The notes beneath the pieces are model-generated. The model was not told where the DNA came from, made no database searches, and saw nothing but the letters and a program-made list of their open reading frames with translations. 64,000 bases of DNA, from the NCBI GenBank assembly GCA_965227445.1, contig OZ245751.1, positions 5,642,001-5,706,000 of the forward strand, given 5' to 3'. Numbering within the stretch: the first letter of the stretch is position 1; the number at the start of each line of letters is the position of its first letter. Shown here one piece after another: positions 51,624-59,490 of the stretch. The translations under genes were made by a program, and so were the position numbers. The stretch comes from DT-110 sp030148525 (lineage in GTDB: Bacteria > Bacteroidota > Bacteroidia > Chitinophagales > Saprospiraceae).

Positions 51624-52704
51624 GTTGGTACAGATCGTCGAGCGCTGAGCGCAATCCCTGGTCGGGCTTTTGCAATAGCTCAGGCATCAGGCACGAGCGG
51701 GCTTTTTCCAGGTCAGGTTCAAGTCGTACATTTTCCTGGGTTTGGGAATACGCCCACCCCAACACCTGCATGCGGTCGGCCAGATACTCTTGTTCGTACT
51801 GGCCCGGGGTGGGAATAAGCAGGGCCGGCTTTCGCCAAAAAGCCAGGTCCATCAGCGTTGTGTAGCCCGAACGCGACACAATAACCTCCGATCGGTTTAC
51901 CAATCCCCGGATGGTATTTCGGTCGGCCAGGTCGTGAACGAGGGTAATGCTTTTGGGGCGACCGGAAAGTGTTTGATTAGTAGTTATGCCTCTGACCAGT
52001 GCAAACGGACCTTCCAGTGAACTGGCTTCCGCCAAAATGCGATCCTCCAGGCGGGTACGCTGCGGTTCGGGGCCGGATAGTATGAAGGTGGCTTTCAGGT
52101 CGTGGTCACCTGATGCTGGTTTTGCCTCGGAAAGCCAGCCCAGGTAGTGAGCTTCCTTTTCCGGGGGAACCCGGCTCATGGCCGGTGCCAGTGCAAATTG
52201 ATCGTTACGGTCCGGTACCCACAGCCGGGTAAACTGATCGATCACCCGCCGGTGACACCAATTCGCAAAGGCTCGCAGGAGCAAATTTGGAATAAGGATG
52301 GTGTATTGATGGGTCATGTATACATTGGCGATACCCCTAAAAAAACACCCCATCCGATTATCCGACAGAATAGCGTCAATGCGATGCTCCCGGACAACTT
52401 CTTTAATGACCCGGTATTCCCGCAGGGCAGTTAGTAGCACGCGGGGACCCTGCAAGATGGCGTTAATCAGCATATTCCGAAAGGGGTAACGCACATTATA
52501 GGCGGGCATATCGACCCTTGGCAGATCTGGAAAAGCTTCCTGAAGCACCGGTTGGGTAGAAGGTGTAACTGCCAGGATTACCTGGTGGCCATCGGCCATT
52601 ATCTGGCGAATGATGGGTATGCAGCGCACGGCGTGCCCCAGCCCCCAGTCGAGCGGAGCCACCAAAATACGATAGGGCAGTTGTTGATGTGCTGCTGGTT
52701 GCAT
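51610..52704 (-). CDS. Glycosyltransferase-like protein (MurG/GT1-related fold)
   Basis: A 364-residue protein beginning YRILVAPLDWGLGHAVRCIPII, a GT-B N-terminal loop, and with a C-terminal nucleotide-sugar site (VNRSEVIVSRSGYTTLMDLAFWRKPALLIPTPGQYEQEYLADRM) similar to MurG and UDP-glycosyltransferases. It has no membrane segment. Donor and acceptor are unknown. Two motif copies lie inside (51827 and 52024), in different reading frames. The start is 5 bp from a 187-bp repeat. Confidence 0.85.
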   Translation of the reverse strand: MQPAAHQQLPYRILVAPLDWGLGHAVRCIPIIRQIMADGHQVILAVTPSTQPVLQEAFPDLPRVDMPAYNVRYPFRNMLINAILQGPRVLLTALREYRVIKEVVREHRIDAILSDNRMGCFFRGIANVYMTHQYTILIPNLLLRAFANWCHRRVIDQFTRLWVPDRNDQFALAPAMSRVPPEKEAHYLGWLSEAKPASGDHDLKATFILSGPEPQRTRLEDRILAEASSLEGPFALVRGITTNQTLSGRPKSITLVHDLADRNTIRGLVNRSEVIVSRSGYTTLMDLAFWRKPALLIPTPGQYEQEYLADRMQVLGWAYSQTQENVRLEPDLEKARSCLMPELLQKPDQGLRSALDDLYQLISG

Positions 52705-52709
52705 AACTT

Positions 52710-52896
52710 AACGCGAGGTTGGGCGTGAAGAATTTCGTAAAGTTTAAATAGTCAAGGCCCAACCTCCCGGTACAGAGTATTAGGTATTGAGTATAAAGAT
52801 TAAAAATAGTCCTACTACCTAATACCCTGTACCAAATACAACGTAAGGTTGTTGCACTCAGTTATTTAGTAAACAGATCGGACCCAACCTTACGTT
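52710..52896. repeat. 187-bp multi-hairpin dispersed repeat, copy 2
   Basis: Same length and orientation as 47580-47766. The first hairpin is GAGGTTGGGC / GCCCAACCTC; the second GGTACAGAGTATTAGGTA / TACCTAATACCCTGTACC; the third TAAGGTTG / CCAACCTTA near the end. Direct repeats AACTTA lie at both borders (52705-52710 and about 52896-52901) and could be a target-site duplication. It lies between two divergent genes. Confidence 0.85.
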
Positions 52897-52929
52897 AACT
52901 TACCAATCCACCGCACAATAGCATATTTC

Positions 52930-53127
52930 ATGGGCAGAATGACCAAAAGAAGGGCAAGGAACCGCCAAATAAGGTGGATGGGGATGGCAATAGGGCTACT
53001 TATCCTGCTGGGGAGCTGCCGGACTATCGACTGTGGGTGTCCAATGGCTGCGGAAACTGAAAAGCACGAAGACAGTTATGTTAATAACCCCACGAATGAA
53101 GAAGGGAAATTTTCGCTCCTGGATTAA
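52930..53127 (+). CDS. Small lipoprotein of unknown function
   Basis: A 65-residue protein with a basic N-terminus and a lipoprotein-like signal (MAIGLLILLGSC, Cys at about 30), then a short polar tail with two more Cys. Not recognised. It is the only gene between the repeat and the propeller gene. A short real gene is plausible but unproven. Confidence 0.45.
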   Translation: MGRMTKRRARNRQIRWMGMAIGLLILLGSCRTIDCGCPMAAETEKHEDSYVNNPTNEEGKFSLLD

Positions 53128-53142
53128 GCATCAGTTTTGCTT

Positions 53143-54369
53143 TCAGTTGATTTCATCAAATAAAGCATAGTCAACTAGCAAAATGTAGGGATTTGGTTCC
53201 TTTTCCTTAAGGGTATTAAAATTGCCTTCCACGAACTCCGGGTAATTTCTTTCCAGATGGTCCCACAGTTGATACGGGTTACGATAAACAATTGCAAAAT
53301 GTTGGTCATCATAGGGGAAGAACCTGGAGGTAAGAAAAAGGGAAGGATTGTCTAACAGAAAAACGGTGGTTTCGTTTGTGCTCTTATTGAAGCAGGTAAA
53401 ATACTTATTCCCATTTTTGGGGAAGGGCAGGATCATTTTGTCCTCGTAGTCAAGAATTGGAATTGAAGTTGGTAAATAGTCTGGATGATTTAGGTATTCT
53501 GATAAAACCAACTGGGCGAGGGATGAAGGGCTCATTTCCCCATTAATAGCTATTTCTCCAAGCTCATTTAATGTTTCAAGTTGTTCTTTTTTAAAGGGGT
53601 GATCAATTATTGCAAAAGGCGAGCTTTCTTGATCAGAGACTAATGTAATCGTATCATGGCCAACGGCCAGATAATAATAGTTGGAATTGTTGTGTACTGG
53701 AAAAAACACACTTCCAGAACCGGAAAAATCAGCGAAAGCCGGTTCTATATGGTCAAAATATCGGTTAATAGTATCGCCTTTGCTATCAAAATAACTTACA
53801 TTATAAAAGCTTCGTTTTCCCCTCTCTGACCCAGAGTTTTGTAGGTAAGATCGCCAGTAGACATATTTATCATTAGGAAGGGCGGCAAATCCATCAACAT
53901 CTCCATTTACATTTAAGGTGCTTAGAAATTTTCCACCTTTATCGTATTTGATTATCTTTTTTTGTATTTGCGAGGCAATTCCAATAATCGAATCACTAAG
54001 TATGCTCATATCGGAGTATCCAACAAAAGAGCCTGGTCCGTCAATATAAGGATCAATTTGCCATTTGAAATCACCATCGCGGTTGAAGGCAAGAATGTAA
54101 GCAGCTCTTGATGCTTCAATGTAATTGGTAAGAATAAATAAAGAGTCCAGTTTTTCTAGATCAACAACATCACTTATCCCACTCTCCCGAGTTAATTCTA
54201 GTGGAACAAACTCAGTATGGTGGAAAAATTGCTCAGTGGAGATTGTTTTGGGTTGTCTCCAGTCGATATACACAATTGGAATACTCTCTTTAGCTGTATT
54301 ATCATTTCTTTCACAATTAAGGAGTAATGAAAGTATCAAAAAAAGAGTCAAACATTTTTTAACAACCAT
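53143..54369 (-). CDS. Six-bladed beta-propeller lipoprotein
   Basis: The 408-residue protein has a lipoprotein signal ending ILSLLLNCERN (Cys 19), and the body is a chain of propeller strands such as SLFILTNYIEASRAAYILAFNRDGDFKWQI, DSIIGIASQIQKKIIKYDKGGKFLSTL and GFAALPNDKYVYWRSYL. It belongs to the 6-bladed beta-propeller (DUF4934/DUF4221-type) group found in Bacteroidota. In those genomes such genes commonly lie next to small Cys-containing peptides (NVEALA type). Here a Cys-rich secreted peptide gene lies upstream on the same strand, separated by a dispersed repeat. Confidence 0.8.
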   Translation of the reverse strand: MVVKKCLTLFLILSLLLNCERNDNTAKESIPIVYIDWRQPKTISTEQFFHHTEFVPLELTRESGISDVVDLEKLDSLFILTNYIEASRAAYILAFNRDGDFKWQIDPYIDGPGSFVGYSDMSILSDSIIGIASQIQKKIIKYDKGGKFLSTLNVNGDVDGFAALPNDKYVYWRSYLQNSGSERGKRSFYNVSYFDSKGDTINRYFDHIEPAFADFSGSGSVFFPVHNNSNYYYLAVGHDTITLVSDQESSPFAIIDHPFKKEQLETLNELGEIAINGEMSPSSLAQLVLSEYLNHPDYLPTSIPILDYEDKMILPFPKNGNKYFTCFNKSTNETTVFLLDNPSLFLTSRFFPYDDQHFAIVYRNPYQLWDHLERNYPEFVEGNFNTLKEKEPNPYILLVDYALFDEIN

Positions 54370-54382
54370 AAGTCAATACTTT

Positions 54383-54506
54383 TATACCGACAACGAAGTG
54401 GTTTTACTCCGAAGTACTTCGTGCTGGGACATCAAACCACTTCGAGTCGAGTACATGCTTGCGTGAAAAGGTTGGGCAAAGACCAAATCTTTTCGGAAAT
54501 GGTATA
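54383..54506. repeat. TATACCG hairpin module, copy A
   Basis: It starts TATACCGACAACGAAGTGGTTT and ends with CTTTTCGGAAATGGTATA. The first hairpin is GAAGTGGTTT / AAACCACTTC and the second AAAAGGTTGGGC / CCAAATCTTTT. Reverse-complemented, 62441-62543 has the same modules in the same order, with a shorter loop in the first hairpin. Confidence 0.8.
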
Positions 54507-54547
54507 GCCCCAAACTGTTTAGGTTTGGGGCTAATTTTTTACCTTTT

Positions 54548-54775
54548 TCAAGCTTCATCATCGTCACAGAGTTCCTGCATTTCAGGGGCGCATGAACCAG
54601 GTCCACAATCACAGCGGACGACATACTCGCCACTCGAACATCTTACCCATTCAAGCTTTTCAGCAGGTTGTGGCCAACAACCTGTAATTTGTGCATTACT
54701 CTGTTGCATCGGAAAAATAAAGAATATAGCACAAAGTGCAGCTGTTGATAATAAATGGGGAAGGAAGCGTTTCAT
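54548..54775 (-). CDS. Small secreted cysteine-rich peptide
   Basis: A 75-residue protein with a signal peptide (LLSTAALCAIFFIFPMQQSNAQ) and a mature part of about 45 residues with six Cys (TGCWPQ, VRCSSG, VRCDCGPGSC, ELCDDDEA), plus a Cys in the signal. It resembles the NVEALA-type small peptides that neighbour six-bladed propeller lipoproteins in Bacteroidota, without the named motif itself. It is probably exported and disulfide-bonded or processed. Good start ATG at 54775. Confidence 0.7.
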   Translation of the reverse strand: MKRFLPHLLSTAALCAIFFIFPMQQSNAQITGCWPQPAEKLEWVRCSSGEYVVRCDCGPGSCAPEMQELCDDDEA

Positions 54776-54901
54776 AATAAACGTGTTTTAATTGAAAAAA
54801 TGAGTACAGCAAATAATATACTGGATATCCTCCCCCTGTCAATACCTTATGTTGGGTATTTTAGCTTTTATCACAATAAATACAATGTTTATAACGTAAA
54901 T

Positions 54902-54932
54902 AACCCCAATGATCATTAAGACCATTGGGGTT
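54902..54932 (-). terminator. Hairpin downstream of RNase G
   Basis: AACCCCAATG pairs with CATTGGGGTT around a loop of 11 bp. Read on the minus strand, it is followed by a T-rich stretch (TTATTTACGTT). A moderate terminator. Confidence 0.6.
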
Positions 54933-54955
54933 ATAATTTTATAAAGACTTTCGGC

Positions 54956-56509
54956 CTATTTCGATAACCGGATCTCGTCGTCGTTACTGTCGTAGAAGCA
55001 GTACTTGGTCAGGTAGAAGTCGTTATTGGAGGCTACTTTGATCCACTTCCAGAACTGGCGTGACCACTTCATTTGCTTGCTGGGGAATCCCTTTTTCAGG
55101 TAAGCCTCGATATAAGGGTGAACCACCAGTTTGACCTTCGCTTTCGGGCGCGATTGGTAGATGTAGTTCAGATCGCGCTCGATATCTTCCACCAACAGGA
55201 TGGAGGCATTCATCTTACCCGTACCGTTACAGGTAGGGCACACCTCCGTGGTGTCGATCTTCACTTCGGGCCGCACCCGCTGGCGGGTGATTTGCATCAG
55301 ACCAAACTTGCTCAACGGCAGTATGGTGTGCTGGGCCCGGTCTTTTTTCATGGCGTCCCGCATAGCCTTTATCAGATCCTTCTTATGATCCGCCTTTTTC
55401 ATATCGATGAAATCGACGATAATCAGGCCTCCGATATCCCGCAGACGCAATTGACGGGCAATTTCCTCGGCAGCTTCCATATTGACCTTCAATACGGCTT
55501 CCTCGGCATTATTGCTCGACATTTTGTGGCCGCTGTTCACATCGATCACGTGCATGGCCTCAGTATGCTCAATGACGAGGTAGGCCCCGCTTGGCATGGT
55601 GGCTGTTTTACCAAACGACATTTTTATTTGTTTGGTGACACCGTGCGTGTCGTAGATGGGTTTGTTGCTGCGGTGTTGCTGCACAATGTCCATCTGATCG
55701 GGTGCAATAGAGGATAGGTAACCGCGGATGTTTTGGTACAATTGCTTGTCGTCGACCACTATCCGGTTAAAGGAGTCGGTGAGCAGGTCGCGCAGGATGC
55801 TCGAGGTTTTATCGAGCTCACTGAGCAATTTAATGGGAGGCTTAGCCTTGTGCATTTGGCTGTGAATGCTTTCCCACTTATCGAGCATGATCTGAAGCTC
55901 CTCGTGCAGGTCGGCCACCTTTTTACCTTCGGCAGCCGTGCGAACGATCACCCCGAAGTTTTTAGGGCGGATACTTTCGATCAGCAGCTTTAAGCGCTTG
56001 CGTTCTTCGGCATTGCCAATCTTTTTACTGACGGCAATAATATCGGAGAACGGCGTGAGAACCAGATAGCGGCCGGGGATGGTGATTTCACAGCTCAGCC
56101 GTGGTCCCTTGGTCGAAATGGGTTCTTTAAGAATTTGTACCAATAGCGGTTGCCTGCGATTCAGGACCTGATCGATCTTCCCGTTTTTGTTGATGTCTTT
56201 ATCGATCTTGAACTGATCGAGACGGGGATTTTTGATACTGCCCGAAGTGGCACCATTGGTAAATTTTATCAATGATTTCAGCTTAGGGCCCAGGTCGGTG
56301 TAGTGCAGGAAAGCATCTTTCTTGTGGCCAATGTCGACAAAGGCCGCATTCAACCCCGGCATTAATCGTCGGATCTTACCCAGGAAAATATCGCCAACAG
56401 TGAAGTTGTTGTTTGTTTTCTGGTGGTGTAACTCAACCAGGCGCGAATTTTCCAGTAGTGCAATCTGAACTTCCGTGGGGGTAGAATGGATAATAAGTTC
56501 CTTTTCCAC
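54956..56509 (-). CDS. rng: Ribonuclease E/G family endoribonuclease
   Basis: 517 residues starting with GTG at 56509 (VEKELIIHSTPTEVQIALL). The frame is open 71 codons further upstream, but no homology is expected there. The S1 domain carries NFTVGDIFLGKIRRLMPGLNAAFVDIGHKKDAFLHYTDLGP. The catalytic domain has HVIDVNSGHKMSSNNAEE and LRDIGGLIIVDFIDMKKADHKKDL with the Mg-binding Asp residues. The zinc-link Cys pair is CPTCNGTG. The enzyme cuts single-stranded AU-rich RNA in mRNA turnover and rRNA maturation. Confidence 0.94.
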   Translation of the reverse strand: MEKELIIHSTPTEVQIALLENSRLVELHHQKTNNNFTVGDIFLGKIRRLMPGLNAAFVDIGHKKDAFLHYTDLGPKLKSLIKFTNGATSGSIKNPRLDQFKIDKDINKNGKIDQVLNRRQPLLVQILKEPISTKGPRLSCEITIPGRYLVLTPFSDIIAVSKKIGNAEERKRLKLLIESIRPKNFGVIVRTAAEGKKVADLHEELQIMLDKWESIHSQMHKAKPPIKLLSELDKTSSILRDLLTDSFNRIVVDDKQLYQNIRGYLSSIAPDQMDIVQQHRSNKPIYDTHGVTKQIKMSFGKTATMPSGAYLVIEHTEAMHVIDVNSGHKMSSNNAEEAVLKVNMEAAEEIARQLRLRDIGGLIIVDFIDMKKADHKKDLIKAMRDAMKKDRAQHTILPLSKFGLMQITRQRVRPEVKIDTTEVCPTCNGTGKMNASILLVEDIERDLNYIYQSRPKAKVKLVVHPYIEAYLKKGFPSKQMKWSRQFWKWIKVASNNDFYLTKYCFYDSNDDEIRLSK

Positions 56510-56984
56510 TGGAATGAGTTTAAGGCGGGGCAGGCCCGGAAGGGTGGAAACGGACAAAACGGGACGAGCAAAAATGGTGTTCGGGTTATGCTCAGTCTGT
56601 AGCTCCTCTTTTCCATGCGCCCTGCCTAAAGGGTATTCGGAGTATGCGGCAGAGCGCATGGAAGGTAGAGGAGCAATCAGAAGAGTGTCATCCAAACGGT
56701 ATCCGATGTGTTTATGCCACAACCCTAACGGGAGGGCAGTTCACTGGGATTATGGATTGGCCAGGACCACAGGGAACTGGCTGTTTCTTTTGTGTGCTTT
56801 TGGGTCCGTTGGTTTTATCCGGTTCGTACTCCGTACGGAGCAACGCACCTTTACATACAGCAAACTTGTGTAATCACTTACACAAGTCAAGTCTGCACGA
56901 ACCCTCAGGTTCATGCAGACTCTATAAGGAGGGAAAGTACTAACCCGTACGGGTCAGATACTTTGGCCCTACCCCAGCAATTAA
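56510..56984 (-). promoter_or_regulatory. Structured leader between the COX24-type gene and RNase G
   Basis: Read on the minus strand: hairpin GTCTGCATGAACC / GGTTCGTGCAGAC (56891-56920), hairpin CTTGTGTAA / TTACACAAG (56866-56887), perfect palindromes ACCCGTACGGGT (56943-56954) and CTCCGTACGGAG (around 56830), and a longer stem TCCATGCGC / GCGCATGGA with TGCC / GGCA inside (56613-56663). None has a T-run. About 475 bp separate the stop of the small gene from the RNase G start. Such structures may regulate RNase G synthesis by feedback. Confidence 0.55.
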
Positions 56985-57077
56985 TTATTTCTTCTTCTTG
57001 TGACGATTTTTGCGCAGACGCTTTTTGCGTTTATGGGTAGCAATCTTGTGTCTTTTACGCTTTTTTCCACATGGCAT
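56985..57077 (-). CDS. 30-residue basic protein of the AURKAIP1/COX24 (bS22/mS38-like) family
   Basis: The frame codes MPCGKKRKRHKIATHKRK followed by KRLRKNRHKKKK, a 30-residue, highly basic protein ending at TAA (56985-56987). It matches the short AURKAIP1/COX24-domain proteins found throughout Bacteroidota, related to mitochondrial mS38 and to the small ribosomal protein bS22. By analogy it probably binds 16S rRNA in the small subunit. Upstream is a plain intergenic stretch; downstream lies the RNase G leader. The length is short but the residue pattern is distinctive, so it is very likely real. Confidence 0.88.
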   Translation of the reverse strand: MPCGKKRKRHKIATHKRKKRLRKNRHKKKK

Positions 57078-57112
57078 AGCATGTAACGTTTTGAGTTAAT
57101 GAATGATTTATG

Positions 57113-57916
57113 TTATTCGGAGCCTGCATCTTGGCGCAGGCTTTGGCATTTTTCGTCCCATTTTTCGGCTTGCCCGGTATTCCCGGCACCGCGGTATGCC
57201 TGAGCCAACAGGCATATGGTATTCGTTTGTTCGGGGGCCTGACTACGTGCCCGTTCAAGTCGTTCGATCGCCCGGTCAAATTGCCCGGTTTGGATAGCCA
57301 ATCGCCCTAAATTATTCAGGATGTATACATTATCAGGGTACTCTTTGTTTAGTTCCAGTAACAATTGTATGCCCTGCATGGGGTTTTCCTCGGGCGGGTT
57401 TTCAGTATATACGAGCGCAAGGTTCACTTGGTTCGCAGGGTTATCGGGGTTCAGGGAAATGGCGTTTTCGTAAGCTCTTATGGCGCGGCCGGTGGCGAAT
57501 GATCTCGTTTGTTCATCCTCACTGCGTTGCAGCGCTATGGTATACGTTGTTCCCGCTATGGACCAGGCCTCTTCCGTACTTTCCAAATCGGCAATTTGCT
57601 CGGCATAATAACCGGAAATGGCCGGGAATCCCCATTCGTAATATCGACCCGATAATTGTTTCAAGATGGATACTTTGCTGGAGTCAGCCAGGGCATTCTC
57701 CAATTCGGTTTCCAATTCCGCCAACGCTCCTCGTTGAGCGGGGGCCAGCTCTTCCCGAGCGGCATTAATTAAAACGAGGGGATCGGTAGCCTCTACGACC
57801 AGGGAACGACTCTGTTCCAGTGCTTTTTGTTTGGGGGGTATACGGTCGCAACCGTAATACATACCAAAAACCAGAGCGATGGAAAATAGAATGGTAACCA
57901 GTTGTGCTTTATTCAT
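57113..57916 (-). CDS. TPR lipoprotein
   Basis: The 267-residue protein has a lipoprotein signal ending MYYGCDR (Cys at 23). The rest is helical with TPR signatures: AIRAYENAISLNPDNPANQVNLALVY, NVYILNNLGRLAIQTGQFDRAIERLERARSQAPEQTNTICLLAQAYRGAGNTGQAEKW. It probably scaffolds envelope proteins. HU is encoded upstream (29 bp). Confidence 0.82.
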   Translation of the reverse strand: MNKAQLVTILFSIALVFGMYYGCDRIPPKQKALEQSRSLVVEATDPLVLINAAREELAPAQRGALAELETELENALADSSKVSILKQLSGRYYEWGFPAISGYYAEQIADLESTEEAWSIAGTTYTIALQRSEDEQTRSFATGRAIRAYENAISLNPDNPANQVNLALVYTENPPEENPMQGIQLLLELNKEYPDNVYILNNLGRLAIQTGQFDRAIERLERARSQAPEQTNTICLLAQAYRGAGNTGQAEKWDEKCQSLRQDAGSE

Positions 57917-57945
57917 GCGTACAGAAGCCTCCGATATCGTTTAAG

Positions 57946-58257
57946 TTATTTATCTGAATCTTCGTTTGGCAGCGAATCGACATTAGTCTTGACTTGCTCG
58001 ACAAACACTTTCGCCGGTTTGAATGCCGGGATATAGTGTTCGGGAATCTCGATAGCAATGTTTTTCTTGATGTGTCGTCCAATCTTTTTTGCCCGCTTCT
58101 TGATGATGAAGCTGCCAAAACCACGGATATATACGTTTTCGCCCTCTGATAAAGAGCCTTTGACTTCTTTAAAAAACGTTTCGAGGGTAACCAGAACGTC
58201 CACTTTGGGTACGCCGGTCTTTTCAGATATTGCTGCAACCAAATCAGCTTTCCTCAT
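57946..58257 (-). CDS. HU/IHF-family DNA-binding protein
   Basis: A 103-residue protein with the HU fold: MRKADLVAAISEKTGVPKVDVLVTLETFFKEVKGSLSEGENVYIRGFGSFIIKKRAKKIGRHIKKNIAIEIPEHYIPAFKPAKVFVEQV. The arm region GRHIKKNIAIEIPEHYIPAF carries the DNA-intercalating Pro. It bends and compacts DNA. A motif copy, GCTTTCGCAAAAG, lies about 40 bp upstream (58298-58310). Confidence 0.93.
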   Translation of the reverse strand: MRKADLVAAISEKTGVPKVDVLVTLETFFKEVKGSLSEGENVYIRGFGSFIIKKRAKKIGRHIKKNIAIEIPEHYIPAFKPAKVFVEQVKTNVDSLPNEDSDK

Positions 58258-58528
58258 TGTTAGTACTTGGTTTATAGTAAGTTATAAATGATTCAACGCT
58301 TTCGCAAAAGGAGACGCAAATCTCGTAATTAATTTTGTTAAACGGAAGAAATACTCTGAATTATTTCCACAGTTTGTGCTAGTTATCAACTGCTTATACG
58401 TTTGGGGCTTGTGGCAACTATATGGAGTGTGGGCTATTTTATTCCTTTACCGGGGGCAGCCCTTGGGATATGCCCGCCCCACTGCCTACTTCTGGTCACC
58501 GATAGTCGTTGCATTGCCCTCCTTTGTT

Positions 58529-58536
58529 TATCTTTG
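58529..58536 (+). promoter_or_regulatory. -7 element of yicC
   Basis: TATCTTTG matches TAnnTTTG; TTG sits 17 bp upstream (58509). The ATG is at 58576. Confidence 0.5.
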
Positions 58537-58575
58537 AAGCTATTCTTTTCCCAAGCTCAGAAACACAATTTTTCT

Positions 58576-59451
58576 ATGCTATTATCCATGACCGGCTATG
58601 GCCGCACCCAATCGACCTTTCAGGATAAGGTCATAATGGTGGAAATTCGATCTCTGAATTCCAAGTACACCGACCTGCGGCTAAAAATGCCTTCCGGCTA
58701 CCGGGTTCATGAACCCGACATCCGGCGAATGATCAATGATCAGGCCGAGCGCGGAAAGCTCGACGTCACCGTCGAAGTTAAAACCGGTGGTGGTGATGAA
58801 GATTACACCATCAACAAGCCCCTGTTTAAAAAATACTATAACGAACTGGTGGCCCTTTCCCGGGAACTTGGCATGGAAACTGACAATATGCTGTCGGCTA
58901 TTCTCAAATTGCCGAATGTCGCCACAACTCAGGACGGAGACCCGCCACCCGAGGAATGGGAGGCGGTACAAAAGGCCGTACAGGAAACCATTGAAAAATT
59001 TACCGCTTTTCGGCTCTCGGAGGGCAGCGCTCTGGAAAAAGATATGCGTATTCGGGTTGCCAATATTCGTAGTGGGGTCGCAGAGCTACCTGAATTCGAG
59101 GAGGACCGCGTAACCAAAATGCGCCAACGCCTCCAGCAAAATCTGGAGGAACACCTTGGGAAAGAACATATCGACGAAAACCGCTTTGAACAGGAAGTGT
59201 TATTCTACCTGGAAAAGATGGATATCACCGAAGAAAAAGTTCGCCTGGAGCAACACTGCGTACATTTCCTGGAAGAGCTGAATAAAGAAGTTTCTCAGAA
59301 AGGACGCAAATTGGGCTTTATCAGTCAGGAAATGGGGCGCGAAATTAATACGATGGGTGCGAAAGCATATTCGGCTGGTATCCAACGGCTGGTTGTCGGC
59401 ATGAAAGATGAATTGGAAAAAATTAAAGAGCAGGTAGCGAACTCCTTGTAG
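58576..59451 (+). CDS. YicC/YloC-family endoribonuclease
   Basis: 291 residues from the ATG at 58576 (MLLSMTGYGRTQSTFQDKVIMVEIRSLNSKY); the frame is open 58 codons upstream. The conserved N-terminus SMTGYGR and the C-terminal stretch KRGRKLGFISQEMGREINTMGAKAYS (here KGRKLGFISQ) define the family, which acts as an endoribonuclease in stationary phase. It is followed by gmk and apaG, a linkage conserved in many bacteria. Confidence 0.93.
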   Translation: MLLSMTGYGRTQSTFQDKVIMVEIRSLNSKYTDLRLKMPSGYRVHEPDIRRMINDQAERGKLDVTVEVKTGGGDEDYTINKPLFKKYYNELVALSRELGMETDNMLSAILKLPNVATTQDGDPPPEEWEAVQKAVQETIEKFTAFRLSEGSALEKDMRIRVANIRSGVAELPEFEEDRVTKMRQRLQQNLEEHLGKEHIDENRFEQEVLFYLEKMDITEEKVRLEQHCVHFLEELNKEVSQKGRKLGFISQEMGREINTMGAKAYSAGIQRLVVGMKDELEKIKEQVANSL

Positions 59452-59490
59452 TTTTTTGCCTATACACGAGTTGATGCATAATTGAGTTGG

